The notes beneath the pieces were generated by a model. The model did not search any database, was not told the origin of the DNA, and saw only the letters and a program-made list of their open reading frames with translations. Of a DNA stretch of 64,000 nucleotides, positions 1 to 12,900 are shown piece after piece. How positions within the stretch are numbered: position 1 is the first letter of the stretch; each line of letters starts with the position of its first letter. The DNA lies in assembly GCF_000764305.2 (NCBI RefSeq), contig NW_025939285.1:186001-250000 (forward strand). The letters are read 5' to 3'. Source of the DNA: Hyalella azteca. Lineage: Eukaryota > Arthropoda > Malacostraca > Amphipoda > Hyalellidae. The position numbers were made by a program, and so were the translations under genes.

Positions 1-1952
1 GAAAGAAATAATGGCACTGATACCAATTCGGATGATTTTGAATAATTAAAAATAAGATGCGCGTGCATTTTTTGTGACCCAAAGAAAATCTAAAAATCAC
101 AGAACTAAGCTAAACTTCTATTGTCATAGTCCTGATAGCACTTGGTAGTTCCGGAAAGTGATCTTTGACTGCATCCGATTTTCCAGCGTCAATATAATGA
201 CGGTCTTGACAAGACTCGCGTCAATTCAATGGAGCCATGTGGCACTCTCAGCCAACCATAACATAAAAACATAATACAACACAGAGAGAAAATCACAAGA
301 AATTACCGTACATGCGAGTGTCTTCGGAGGCTCAGGGATCGTATTATTCTAGTAAGGGCCGACACGCTCATTATGGAGCAGCAATATCAACGCTCATTCA
401 AATTAAGAGCCTACGATGATAGAAGTTAGTGTCAGGAATAGCATTGCTCTAATACAACCAGCATATTAGAACAACAATAACTCCCGTCTTTCATACCCCG
501 TGATGAGGATTATTATGCACACTTACTCCTATTAAGAGTCTCGTTGCAACGATGAGAATAGTTGGCCTGAGGCTTAACTCAGGTCTTAAAAGCCTGAGTA
601 GATACAATTATACAGCTAAAGTCTTCAATATCGTGTGATGATTAGTGCTCTTCTAAGGAATTAAAAGCTTTGTAACCGCTGTGAGGGAAGTCGGTGAATC
701 AAAGGCTCTGTTCCAATGAAGGTAGTTAATTAAAGTGCATTTGTATGTAACGAGTACTCCTTTGTACGCTGAAGTTTTGTGCTGCGTAACGCCGTATCAC
801 ATGGTTCACAACAAACGATTCGTGCACTATAGCCGATCGAGAGTCGTATGATGAGCTGACACATACCATGTGGCATGATAAATCTATAAAAACTTAATTG
901 TAAAGGCTATACTATAGAAAAATGGTTTTATTTTATGAAAAATCTAACACTGATATCTTCTACGATGACGAATTTTTTTAATTCGTGAAATTTTTCAATT
1001 TTATCTCAAAAATTTCCTGCTCTTTTAACCTAAAATATAGGCTAGGGAGTAGTACCGGCACGTCGGCAGTGAAGTAGGAACGAGTCGGCAGTGTCAAAGT
1101 AACTTGGTTTTAAAGTGATCGTGCGAACCATTACGACGCAATACAAGAACTTCGAAATGATATTCAAACCATTTACTGACACTATAACACAGCCTCAATT
1201 GGTTACTGACCCCTTAAGATTTTGACCCCTTCAAGTTTTTACTGATTTTGATGTATGATTCATACAAGTTGCTAACGAGGAACAAAACTACGTAGTCAAT
1301 TTAGGCCGGTATGCAGCTAGACCACAACATGACCAGAAGTCGGCCAACATGTTGAAAGTATTTTGCAGTTGTCAGCAGTAAAAATTAATAAGTAATTATG
1401 AAAAGAGAGTTCAACCTTGCAAAAGTACGCAACTACACCAGTATTTTTTTACACAAACCCGTTCATCCGCCTTACCATTTCGGATAACGTCAAAATTATT
1501 AGTAATAGAGTGGCTGGGCGACAAAGAAAATTGATTCTCATATGAACAAAGACAATTAATTATATGCAAAAGCCGCGGCACACACTTGAATTCGAGAGAG
1601 CAACTTAGTTGCGTTGAAATTTTTAAATTATATTTTTTTGTTGTTCACGGGGCCTTGGGTTACTCAAAGACTTCAGATACGATAGTATAAATGAGAATAA
1701 TTATGCAGTTATAAGAATCACCAGAAAACGATGCAAACAACTTAGTAGATACTAGCAAAAATTGGAAAATCGGCTTCACGCACAATGAAATTTTCACGTA
1801 CTTTGATCCACTGAAGGGAGCCCGGAAATATATCCAATAATTATATATGTATGACTTGAGAAGATTATTTGTTATCTGGGCTGTGCACTGCCTCCGGAAC
1901 TTAAAAACGAAAGACACCGAAATAAAATTATTCTTCGCAAAAACATGTTTCT
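1..1952. other. AT-rich non-coding stretch
   Basis: I see no gene, RNA gene or clear repeat here. Open frames are short (100 codons or fewer), lack recognisable motifs and are interrupted in every frame. This is what intergenic or intronic animal DNA looks like without transcript evidence. Confidence 0.6.
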
Positions 1953-2102
1953 CAGGGGCCATACTTTCAAAACTCGCTAAGTGAACGTAAGTACTTACGA
2001 TCTATTTTCTTGTCTATGATTGGTGGATTTTGCTTGAAAGGCCGTCAATGATTGGCTATTGAGCTTACGATCGCTTAACTTTTTTTGAAAGTATGCGTCC
2101 AG
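1953..2102 (+). mobile_element. CAGGGGCC-end MITE, copy A
   Basis: A non-coding miniature inverted-repeat transposable element of about 150 bp. The left end reads CAGGGGCCATACTTTC and the right end is its near inverse (CTGGACGCATACTTTC on the other strand). The interior matches four other copies in this window closely by eye, including the segments CTCGCTAAGTGAACGTAAG, TCTTGTCTATGATTGG and GGCCGTCAATGATTGG. It encodes nothing and would depend on a transposase supplied elsewhere. CAG...CTG termini would suit a hAT-type element, but I could not find an 8-bp target duplication, so the superfamily stays open. This copy has a diverged right tip (GCGTCC instead of GGGCCC). Confidence 0.85.
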
Positions 2103-5100
2103 AATAAGAACAGTTGTATAACAGCAATGGACAGCTGCAGTCGTGCGACTTTTTCCCAACATGTAAGGCTGAAGGAAGGAGCTCAAGTCGGTTTTTACTT
2201 GTGACTATAAGGAAATTTGAATCAAATATTATTCTGGTTGGCACAATCTTTGCTATGATACAAGACTCAAAATCTAAGAATTACTTTAAACTTAATACAA
2301 CAAAGATTTAATGCCGAGTGTAATGTTGTTAGGGATTACAATAGGGTTCGTTTAATTTGCCATTTCCGTTTTGATTCACCACCGATGACTTCGCAAATGA
2401 ATGTTTACTTATTTGTCATTGCTATGTGATCCACTACAGAGGCAAGTACTAGGATTGTTTATCGTGTGTTAATCTTCCGTGTTGATGTAGTGGTGGCCTT
2501 TCTGGAAATATTGAATATTATTATTTATATTAGTTTATCATTGTGTGTTATATTCATTTGTTAGTGTTGCGTTAATTCGAGTCCTTAATTTGTATTTATT
2601 TGTGTTTTTTTTTTCAGCGGGGCTCCGAACCTAGGACATGATTAGGAATTAATAGGCAAAGGCTATAAAGAGACACGGTTTCTACTTTTGTTTGCTTGGA
2701 TTTATCGTTGATTTCTTATTATAGTTCTTTATTTATAAATTTTTATACATCCTATATTGTCGATCATTGGTCAAGTGCTCGTGGTCAAAGAAAGCCTATT
2801 TATTAATTAGTCCCCAACAATGTGTAGAATAAGAGTACACTAAAATCAAACCGCACTCTCCATTTAACCAACTTCTGTCATGAAACTCCCTCAATGATCC
2901 TGGTAACTATGAAAAGTTTGAAGAGAATAAAACGTTTGAAAGTAGAATTACCATTTGAAGCGACATATTGTTCTTTTTTTCATTAACTCGCCAACGTCTG
3001 AACTACAACAATAACTAAAATCAATAATAATAACAAAACATCAAGTACAAAAAAATTAGAACATTCTATTTGGCTCGAAATGAAGCAAATTGAAGTATAA
3101 TAACTGTTCAGAAAGAAATAAAACTGACTGCTCCTCAGATGATCCAAAAAGAAAATAAAATCTTTATTTCTGGTTGTGGATGTATTGTAGAGGGATTGTT
3201 GTAAATTGTATTTTAAACTGGAATATAAGGCTTCTATTATATATATGAGTATTGTAAATTTGTAATTAATTGGAATTAATATTGTAAGAATGTTTTAGAG
3301 AATGTTAGAAATGAGAATAGAGATTGCAGATTATGAACGAGTAGTATGATAGTGGACTTCAGTACGGCAACAAGGGTCAATATATAGTGAGACTTCATGC
3401 TGAAACTAGATTTGTCGATTTACAGATATCTCGATATGTCCACGAGAAAGAGTTGTTCCTTGTGCAATGTTTTACTGTAATTTGAGCAATAAAGTTTTTT
3501 AATATAACGGTGCTTCATTAAGCACCGAACCTGTGGGCAGCCACTAAACCCACGACAGAATGAAACGAAACATCGGATAAATTAACGATTCACTAACAAA
3601 CGGCATGGAGCAAACTACAGTGCATGGATTGGGGCAGAACAATGAAACTCACAACAAGCAGAGATTTTGAAGTTGATTGATCACATAAAGCTGTATAAGC
3701 AAAGCGATTCACCTAGAATAGATTATTATCAAGTGATAAAAGTTAGTGACCATCAGCTTGAAAAACTTAAAACTCTGGTAATCCGTTGGTTAAACATTCT
3801 GTCTAAGCAATTAATAAACATACAATGAGGAAATAACGTGATACACAATTACATTCATAATAATATTGTTCTGATCTTTGAAATGCATGAGTTTAAACTA
3901 CTATGAGCACATATGAAGAATTTAAATGTAATTTGTCTAGCGAATATCACTTTAAAGCATAAAGCGGAACTTCCCAATAATTAAATATATAGTTTGCATC
4001 GATCGATCATGACACAATTGACTGGGTTACTTCCCCAAATGTAGTTCGTATTTCTGTCCGTGCCAACGTAAACTACCAAACTTAAATGAGCGGTAATAAA
4101 ACTCTTCCAGAGGAGCAACGTAGCGAGTCATCGGTGCAACCATTACCAGGGCTCTCGGCTGGACGCGGATGACCGCAGTCGCACTTCTCAACTTCCCAGG
4201 AACGATAACAATAAATTCGATCGAACGCAACGGCTTCAGGGAGACAATACATTGAGTTAACCTGACGACGATGATCCGCCGCTCATCAGGCCGAGGTCCT
4301 CATCTCAAGATCGGAGAAACATTTTGACGGCACGCAAACTTAAAAGATTACAAGAATTTGCTGACGCTTCCCAAGATTATTAAAAAGATTTTTCATGACT
4401 CTGATGATGGGTGTCGATGTAGACTTGATTTCGGGCCTTTACTCTTGCCACATATTTAGGGCATTTAGCGATACTATGGACAAGAACCTAAGTTTTCTTA
4501 TCTGCAAGAGCAGGAAGGCATAAAATTACAGAAGTTATCTACAGAACAGTAAATGAATGTCATTTCCGTATGTTTGAGCATTACTTTTTATTGATTCCTA
4601 TAAAGCAGCCGCGTTGTTTGGGAGACCTACTAAAACAAAAATGAATATTTCAAAAAATAATACTCAATTCCTATGCACAGAGACCACGATGCGCAAAAAA
4701 TTAACAAACGTCCTTGGAAAATTGATAATTTATCACCGTTTTGTTCTCATCTACAGATAAAGATTTCCTCCAACTGTAACTATGAACATGGCAGCTGTAA
4801 AAATACTAATTTCATACCAAATTTTTCCATAGTGACATTTAGCCATTTGGAAGTCGAATGCCAAAATGCGGCCGCGACACCGTCGGAAATAGCAGACTTT
4901 TTTAGACGGTGGGCAATCGGAAGCCATAAAAATATGGTCAGGCGATCTGTCGGCCGTGGCACGAAATCTTGGGACCGAAACTGCAGATGTGCCATGACAA
5001 TAAATTCCTAAAAAGGAATTCTAAGATAGATGTCATGGTACAGGAAGAAGAGGCCGCACAGCAGCGCGACGGTTCGCTAGAATGGGAGGCTCAAAGTAAT

Positions 5101-6341
5101 CTAAGTCGTATTGCTGTTCTAGAAAAACTAACTAGAATAGGATTTGCTGCCTTGCAATGACCTAAAATACGGGTTTAAGATTCATTTAAATCGAATACAG
5201 AAAATAATCCATTGTTGCTTCAACTTATATTGATGTGCTGAGCTGGCACATAGTATTAACAACGTTCTGAACATGACGCTCACACGTTCATTTGTGTATA
5301 AAATATTTAGTCACAATATACGAAAGGCTTTATTGTGCAGTTCTTCTATTGGCTGAAAACACCCACGTTTTAAAATTAATTGATGGAATCGAGGGCGAAT
5401 TCTAACACCTCTGATTTACGCCAATTAAACAATCTTTTTACGTAAGCTTTCAAAACAGCTGTTAATCAGGAAAACCACATTCAGTAACATTCAATCTTTG
5501 AAAATCTTATACTCAGACCAAGAAACTGTATAACGACATGAAAAAACCAAGCTCTATATAGCTTGCTCCTCGCAAGACTTTAATTGACAGGAAACTGTGA
5601 ACTCGCGCGTGGGCTTTTAAAAGTCGCATGGGAAGCCTACAAGCAGACGTCAGCGCGTGAAAGACAACAAATGAGACCTTTGCAGCGGCCGGAGCGGCCA
5701 ATTTAGCGAGCACGCGTGGCATCCGCGATACCGTACGTGTCGACTGACGGGCGGTGAACTCAACCTGGCTGAGGCAGACGCGACCTTAAAAGGAATCGAC
5801 AACCGAGGCTCGAATAACGCTATTACCTTTCAATCACGGAGCTCACGGACGCAAAAACTAGGCTGGAAAATTGAGTCAGTCTCGTAATTACAATTGCATG
5901 ACGGCATCAAGACGCAAGCAAGGTTTCCGATTAGGCCATTTGAAGTAAATAGCGCAATCAAGGCTAGAGAAATGGTTTAATTTATTTTCAACTGCTTAGC
6001 TTTTTCAAAAACATTTCGATACTTACAGTGCATTCGTGAGACTTACAGTCGCACTCTTGTGAATTAATAATATAACGAAGTGAGAGACAGACGTTTCTTG
6101 GAAGATTGTTGCATGCGTCTATCAAAAAATAAATGATCTTGTACATAGATCCAATCACACTAACCTCAAAAACGATCTTTAACTCCATATTTTTCTCATC
6201 TCCATCATGTCTGGAATGAGAGCATTTGCAGTTCGTAAAATTGCCGTTCTTTTAATGTAGATTGTAACATAGATATACTCCTCTTCAAGTAAATAATGCA
6301 TGAAAGCTTAGTAGCTTGGTTTCGCTTTACTCAGAACTGTA
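2103..6341. other. Non-coding stretch with a small hairpin
   Basis: No gene can be supported. A 112-codon plus-strand frame at 4673-5011 overlaps a 71-codon minus-strand frame, and neither has a recognisable motif. A T10 run followed by CAG at 2605-2617 looks like a splice acceptor, but no open exon follows. An AATAAA at about 3488 lies just upstream of the hairpin at 3508-3527. Confidence 0.55.
3508..3527. repeat. 8-bp stem hairpin after AATAAA
   Basis: CGGTGCTT and AAGCACCG form a perfect 8-bp stem around a CATT loop. An AATAAA polyadenylation-like hexamer lies about 20 bp upstream, and GTGGG...CCCAC follows about 6 bp downstream. The arrangement recalls the R-U5 part of a retroelement LTR or a transcript 3' end, but no matching second LTR or target duplication was found. 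Function is unknown. Confidence 0.4.
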
Positions 6342-6492
6342 CAGGGGCCATACTTTCAAACTCGCTAAGTGAACGTAAGTACTTATACGCTGTATTTTCT
6401 TGTCTATGATTGGTGGATTTGGCTTGAAAGGCCGTCAATGATTGGCTGATGAACTTACGATCTCTTAACTTTTTTCGAAAGTATGGGCCCAG
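6342..6492 (+). mobile_element. CAGGGGCC-end MITE, copy B
   Basis: Second copy of the 150-bp family in the same orientation as copy A. The ends are the cleanest in the window: CAGGGGCCATACTTTC on the left and GAAAGTATGGGCCCAG on the right. One A is missing after the left end (TTTCAAACTCGC instead of TTTCAAAACTCGC). The internal CCAAT-box-like inverted motifs (ATTGG twice) are kept. No coding capacity. Confidence 0.88.
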
Positions 6493-6558
6493 ATCTCCAT
6501 GCAGCTGAGACGAGAAGATCAGAAAGGTACAGATCACCATGCAGCTGAGACGAGAAGA
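6491..6558. repeat. 40-bp tandem duplication at MITE edge
   Basis: The segment beginning AGATCTCCATGCAGCTGAGA at 6491 is repeated with one change (AGATCACCATGCAGCTGAGA) at 6531, giving an exact 40-bp period. The first copy starts at the last two bases of the MITE. The duplication may have arisen at the insertion site, or the MITE may have landed beside an existing repeat. Confidence 0.75.
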
Positions 6559-7340
6559 AGAGCCTGCAACAGTGAAGGGTAAACAACGACTACGATTGCC
6601 TCATCATTGCGCGGGGGCGATTACGAGAGCTCAGCGGAGCGCCGAACAAAGCGTAAAGAAGATACACCAAGCCGAATTGAGGGACAGAGTCAACAGCAGA
6701 GCTTTGTGGGGCAGAGCATCATCAGCATCTTACGAGGCTCGTCAGGGCAGTGCCGCTACTAGACAAACTAGGCAACTCCAGCTGACTTTATGAACAGACT
6801 ACACATCGCCAGCTGCAAGATTTGAGTCGTAACTGTGACTAACAAAAGTCTATTATGCGGCAGTTCCAAGAAATACAATCTTTCGCGATTATAGTGCAGC
6901 ATATGTTCAAATATCATTTAATCCCACTTTGTGACTTCTCTCCTAAAGATAGCGAGTTATTTCTCCAAAAACGAATGAATGAAGTATTGAAGAACGTATT
7001 CATTGTTGAAGAACGAATCATTGAAGTATTCATTGTTGAAGAACGAATGAAAAACAATGAATAAAAGATCACATCAGAAAGCTCTCGATAGTTTGGAAGA
7101 TTCTCAAGATCGAATCTAATATAACATTGTAGAATGTAGATCAATTTAAAAACTGTTATCAGTCAGTGTAAGCTTATCTTAAGCTGAAAATCAGGAAATA
7201 AATATCGGCCATGCTAGTGAAGGTTGCAGCGACATTAGCGGCACCGGAACACAGGCCGTAGGTTGAGGTACGGCGCCGCGGTTGATTACGATGCAAGCAC
7301 GGTCGCCCTAATGACCGTCGGGTGAAGACGCATAACCAAC
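6559..7340. other. Non-coding stretch
   Basis: An 84-codon plus-strand frame (6539-6793) begins inside the 40-bp duplication and has no recognisable domain. At 6995-7050 the phrase CATTGTTGAAGAACGAAT is repeated twice at short distance. No gene is supported. Confidence 0.5.
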
Positions 7341-7520
7341 AAAAACCCCTTGTTCCATGGTTTCAAAACCAAGGGTTTTGGTTTTAAAAGCCCGAAAACC
7401 CCTTGTTCCATGGTTTCAAAACTAAGGGTTTTGGTTTTAAAAACCCGAAAACCCCGTGTTCCGTTGTTTCAAAACCATGGGTTTTGGTTTTAAAAGCCCG
7501 AAAACCCCTTGTTCCATGGC
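7341..7520. repeat. 53-bp minisatellite, about 3.3 units
   Basis: Units starting GAAAACCCCTTGTTCCATGG begin near 7341, 7394, 7447 and 7500 (53-bp spacing), the last truncated. Each unit contains GGTTTCAAAACC followed by AAGGGTTTTGGTTTTAAAA, so it is also internally part-palindromic. Units differ by only a few substitutions. A minus-strand 60-codon frame runs through it but is a by-product of the repeat. Confidence 0.9.
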
Positions 7521-9240
7521 ACTAGAGAAGGAACTCGCATTAGTATTGCATTTCGGTGGCCAGAGTGCGACAAAATAATTCAGGAAACTGTGTATATGCA
7601 AAGGTGTTAGCAAGCGCAATGTGTGTGGGCGAGAGAAGACGCATCGAACACTGGAGTAACGATAGTGTATGGCAGCAGAGAAGTCATCAACAGTTTATAA
7701 ATACTTCATATTAGTGTAGGCTGACAGGATTTCTTCTCTTAAGCAAGTTTTGTTAAAGACCAGAGAATTAGTTTTATTTATTAGTTTCTTGTTAGTTTTT
7801 TCATAAATACTTCATATGGTACTGATTACAACGAAAATTCAGTCATCAGACTTGTGCGCAAAGTATGTACGGTTGTCGAGAAAGTGAACTTCCATTAATA
7901 AGGACATGAACTACAAGTAAAATAAACTACACAGGATACATCTGACATTGCATTCAACTGGACGTTCACTGAAAGAGTTATAATGAGTAGGAAATCAGTG
8001 TGCAATGCATAAAGGTTGAAATAATAACGCAAAAACAATTCATTTCATTTAGATATCAAATAAAAGCTTTATACGGCTTGCTTCAGATAAATCATGCAGT
8101 CAGAAATTTCATAAAACGAGTATAGTGACTAGCCCTGTTTTCACTTCATTTATTCCTCAATACTTGCATCTCTACATTCATTTAGTCTTTAGAATTAGTC
8201 TATATTTTTTTTAATACAAATAGCAGATCTTTTATTTTATTTTAAATAAAATAACCGAAATATTTGCCTGAATATCTTTTACAAAGTTAAGAAATCGTTG
8301 AACGGGTAACATTTTGCGCGTAACTATACCATTACTACAGCACGAGCACCTGCGTATAGTCCGTTAGTCAGTGAAGCATGTGAAAGTCTTCATTGGTTCC
8401 CAATAAGCACTTATCGAGGGCCGCTCCGCTACCGATATACTGCAGACCCTGCACTGAACGGCAACGAATGCAAGATCCAGGTTGCAAATGCAGCTCAGTG
8501 TCAACGTTATAGCCTTTTCCTTCATTGTCATCTTCTTTCTTACAAATATTAAGCAGAAACGTAGGAAGATTTAACGGAAAGACTTCATCCACTCAGAAAT
8601 TCAGAAGCATAAAATGCAGCCCCAAGCTTATTTTAACAGTGTCCTTCTCATAGCACGCTCATAGTAATTAAATCTGACAATGTTCGATTTCAAAATTAAA
8701 ATTAAGCAGGATGAATTTCGAATGATGCTTTGAAGCGTCAACAAAAATTATTCCCAGAATCATACATGAAAGAAAAAGGACAATATTCCTCAAAAAATAT
8801 TCTACCTTCGACATTCAAACGGCGAACATCGTAACGTTTACGTTATCTATACATTCAGCCTGTGAAGCTTTTTAGCTTATATAGGCATTCACAAGAAAGC
8901 ATTTTGTATTTTTTCTTTAAATTTTCGATAGTCTCTTGTTATGAATATTTTTTTCTGCTCCTCTGTCAATAAAGAATAAAGAAAGAATAAAGTTCTACCT
9001 TCACCAATTGAAATTAATGAAGCGACAATCATTGTTATCCAAGCATGAAGCAAATTAGCAGCAGCACAGTAAGTGGTTATTATATATTGAAGACAGAACC
9101 GCCACCGGCAGACGACACCGAGCAAGCCACCGCAGCGATGTAGGTCGCACTCCACTGAACACATAAATGGCCTTAGCGCCGTGGCTCCTGAGACAGCGTA
9201 GTGTATACGCTTCTATATAGGCTACGCAGCTCTTGTTCAT
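7521..9240. other. Non-coding stretch
   Basis: No supported gene. At 7741-7765 a 25-bp segment (AAGCAAGTTTTGTTAAAGAC followed by CAGAG) resembles the left arm of the long hairpin at 40630-40657 (21 of 25 positions by eye), so a relict of the same family may lie here. Confidence 0.5.
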
Positions 9241-9480
9241 CATTATTCGTCATTGTAGTTACAATAGTTAAAATTTTCGTCGTATCATATCTTCATTTAT
9301 TGATTAATTACTCTGTTTTTCAGTTATCTCACAACAGTAATATTTCTCTCAATTTTATTCATTCGACATTGTAGTAACAATAGTTAAAGTTTTCGTCGTA
9401 TCATGGCTTTATTTATTGATTAAATACTCCATTTTTTTCAGTTATCTTACAAACTAACATTTCTCTCAATTTTATTCATT
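9241..9480. repeat. About 119-bp direct tandem duplication
   Basis: Two adjacent copies share CATTGTAGT, ACAATAGTTAAA, TTTCGTCGTATCAT, TTTATTGATTAA, TTTCAGTTATCT and TTTCTCTCAATTTTATTCAT in the same order. The first starts near 9241, the second near 9360. They differ by scattered substitutions and small indels, so the duplication is not very recent. Non-coding. Confidence 0.85.
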
Positions 9481-9771
9481 ATTCCTTATTTCTTCCTTAA
9501 TTGAGGTCAGTTCACCGAAAGAAATGTACTTTCAAATCATCAAATTATTTCCTAAGATTACTTTCTTTCGAGAGCGTAAATGTAGGATGCTGGAAAAATT
9601 AACAAATCTCTCCAAGATATTTTGTTTCCAAGAAAAAATATAGGCAAGATCACGTTATTAACCGTGGCATGCATGAGGGAAAGCGAGACAAGGAAAGTCA
9701 CCGAAGCGTTAATAAGGTGGGTTCAAACGCTCTATTGTTGGCCGCAAGCTAACTAACTTTTTTTGCAGGCT

Positions 9772-9914
9772 ACCAACTTGGAAAATTAGCGCAATAAATT
9801 AAATTGATCATAATAACTAAGTGCTTAAACGTATTAGTCACCGACTTGAAAAGTTAGCGCAATAAATTAAATTAAATTGATCATTATAACTAAGAGTTGG
9901 AACGTATTAGTCAC
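9772..9914. repeat. About 70-bp tandem duplication
   Basis: Two copies share AACTTGGAAAATTAGCGCAA-like and AATTGATCATTATAACTAAG-like segments and both end in ACGTATTAGTCAC. The second copy has an extra TTAAA. A further short fragment (GTTATTAGTCACGG) follows. Confidence 0.8.
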
Positions 9915-12900
9915 GTTATTAGTCACGGTCTGATCGAAGAATTATGAAGCTTTCTTTTCCTTCAGTTCAATGATGATCAACCAATGAACCGAGTCACGGT
10001 GGGGAGTTTGGCTGACGTCATCTGATGGTGCCACTGGCAGTTGTGGGCGGTTACTTCACACATCATTGGCCGAGTTCCCTCCGTAAGGGAAAGAAGTGAA
10101 TAATTACAAGCAATAATTAAACAGCTGAAAATACCTAGAGAAACAACAACATCACAAAATTGAAATCGTAACCAGTAAATATATCCAACATATTGTACGT
10201 AAATGATCGCATTCAGGAATTTATTATCGAGATGCCTCGACCGCTACGTAAGTAGTACAGTACATAGTACGGGCCTTCTAGAGTCGCAATCATAAACCAA
10301 AGCGAAAACAATCACATCAAACCCATGATGCAAAAAATAGCTTAAAACACTATTATCATATGTTTGCCTGATTGCTGACCGTTGATAACAAAACTAATAT
10401 ATAGGATAAGGAATCAGCTGTGAATTTTCGATAAACATTATAAAATAAGACGATAAGAAGCTCAAAATATTAATGTTCTAGAGTTTAATTCAAAATGTTA
10501 AATAAATTGTTCCTATAGACTCGTAAACACATCTTACGGTCAAAAAACGAAAACCATTCAAATGAAAAGATAATAAACTGTGCAGAATATGTCAGAGTTT
10601 GCGACAATGCGCACTTGAAAACAGGACCCTGTGGCGAACTATTTACAATGAAAGAACGTAAATCACGCTTTTTGTTATTACATATGAATGTCATATGCGT
10701 CGAGTTCGCAATATTAAATAGTAGTTTTCAGTATATTGGTTGCAGATATTTTCGATAGACGTCGCAGCATTCGAATTTTCATGATTGAATTTGAAGGCCA
10801 TCGATTATTGGTTGCTGAAAACAATCAAGATTTTCTTTCATGTTAGCTAAACATTCATGTTGCTTAAACTTCAGCATGTGAAAACGTATGATTTATAGTC
10901 GCAAGTTTCATATATTTTCTATTAATTTGATCGATTTCAAACGCATTATTAACGCATTAATTACCAAATTTTCACTGTCAACCTATCGAATCAAACGCAT
11001 ATTTTAGAAGATCGTGCATCATTTGTGCGCATCAGCGAAAGTAACCGCGGCATCGTCGCCCGCATAGCCGCGCCGGGAGCCTTGAACCGGTTGCCGGCTG
11101 AACCTTGCATGAATTATCTGGGCCAGTCGCGTACTTGGATTTTTTCATGCTAGACTATTGCTGTTAATTGACTCGACCAACATGGATTTTCGATCGATCA
11201 AATATGGATATTCGATATTCGGTCAGTTATAAATAACTTGTGGCATAAACGCCTTAAACGGTCAACGGTTGAACGTAAACATTATCTAATTGGAAAACAA
11301 CAGCCATAAATAACAGATTTAATTAGCAGCTGCTTCCTGAACAATCAGGCAAAATTTTAGAGTACAGTTTTTTTTATTATCCAGAATTATTGGTAAGAAG
11401 GCTGACTTACGGCTCGGTCAAAAGAGCTACATTTATCAGTCAATCATGCATGAAGCTCTCCATTTTTAGAATTTAAGAAACTAGAATTTTCTCCAAACAA
11501 ATTTCAACTGTGGATAATTATGACCGTTAATATTCCTGGCAACTATTTTGGATAATACCCTAAATCCAGTCGAACGGTTCGTAAAATATAACCCATCAGT
11601 CGAGGATAATCTAACTGTCCGAATTTATTGGAGGTAGACAAAATTCAAGTATATGAAGCCAATCATTTTTGCAACTGCATGCATTATTCCTAACTTCAGG
11701 CCAGGAATTGGCCGCGTACGCCTTATTTTCCGCACGTAGTGCACGGCCAATAAGCGATGATGGCCAAGGTCTTACAGCCAAAAAATCCATCACTTTCTAA
11801 ATTTTAGGTCATTGTCATTGTACACGCATTAAAAATATCAAATTGTTAGCTTAAGTTCGTGTTTCTGTTAAAATCAATATCTACTAAAACGCATTATGAT
11901 TTTCCAGTATCTGCCTTTATTAATAATAATAATCATGATTGGTAAATATCTCCAATATTACGGCTTTCATCACACTTTATTACGACATTCATCACAAGGA
12001 TCGACATGATGATAAAAGCAATCGTTGAGCTCACGCCAGAAGCGCTATATCATGGTTGAATTAATACATTACCTCAACCATGCGCTATATCATGGAGGAG
12101 CTACCGCAACTAGAGCAAATCTTCTTCTCTGGCCAAGGAGGCCAGAGAAACGAGTAGCCATTGATGGACCTTTAGTGAAAAATAATTTCTAGAGCATTGT
12201 GGACAGCTGTGTTGTTAAAATGTTAAATAGCTTTTATGGAAAATATTCTTGTTTAATTAATCGCTTGAGTAAGTTTAAGTAGGCGGCTGGAAAAGGCATT
12301 TCAACACTTGAGTGTCAGAAGTATTTAATTTTCCGGCAAAAAAAAAAGAAAAATTATAAATAATTTTTAAACTAAATTTATTCCGTGTTATGCTAAATGA
12401 CACCTTGTAGCCTGGAATTTTTAAATGAATAAAAATCACGAAATCAGGCATCCATGAATAATTAAATAACTCACAAATATTTGCCGATCCACAACGATTG
12501 AGGGCCCTAAAAAATTACTATGGAAAAAACAAAAATAAGGACGAACATTTCTTCACATAAAATAAAATAATTATTAGAGCACAGAAGCAATACGGAACAG
12601 TGAGCATAAAAATGCAATGCAGATAAGCGGCAACGCCCCAGCATGAGGCTGGACTCCAAAATTAGAAAACAAGCTCCGTCGAGCAGCCGTGCCAGACTCG
12701 CTTTCCAGGCAATGAAATCCAAACCCAATTGTAGGAAGCACAGGACAGTAGCTGTAGCCACGCTACAGTAACCTCCAGAAGATCTGTTAGAAAACACCCT
12801 ACAATTACCGAGGGCAAGAAACCGGAAATTTCTCAGAGGGAATCTAGATTTTTAAACAACTTGTCGTGTAGCTGCAGTGCGAGTAGGTAACACTCGCGAT

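Noticed and set aside
2595..2640. Splice acceptor and exon after a T10-CAG
   Set aside because: The sequence following CAG is soon closed in the frames I checked and no donor or partner exon is evident.
3190..3545. Solo LTR with AATAAA and U5-like hairpin
   Set aside because: Several TG starts and CA ends are possible but none gives matching flanking duplications, and no second copy exists in the window.
4673..5011. 112-codon plus-strand open frame as a gene
   Set aside because: It overlaps an opposite-strand frame of 71 codons, has no recognisable domain, no codon signature and no neighbouring exons. Open frames of this size occur by chance in 64 kb.
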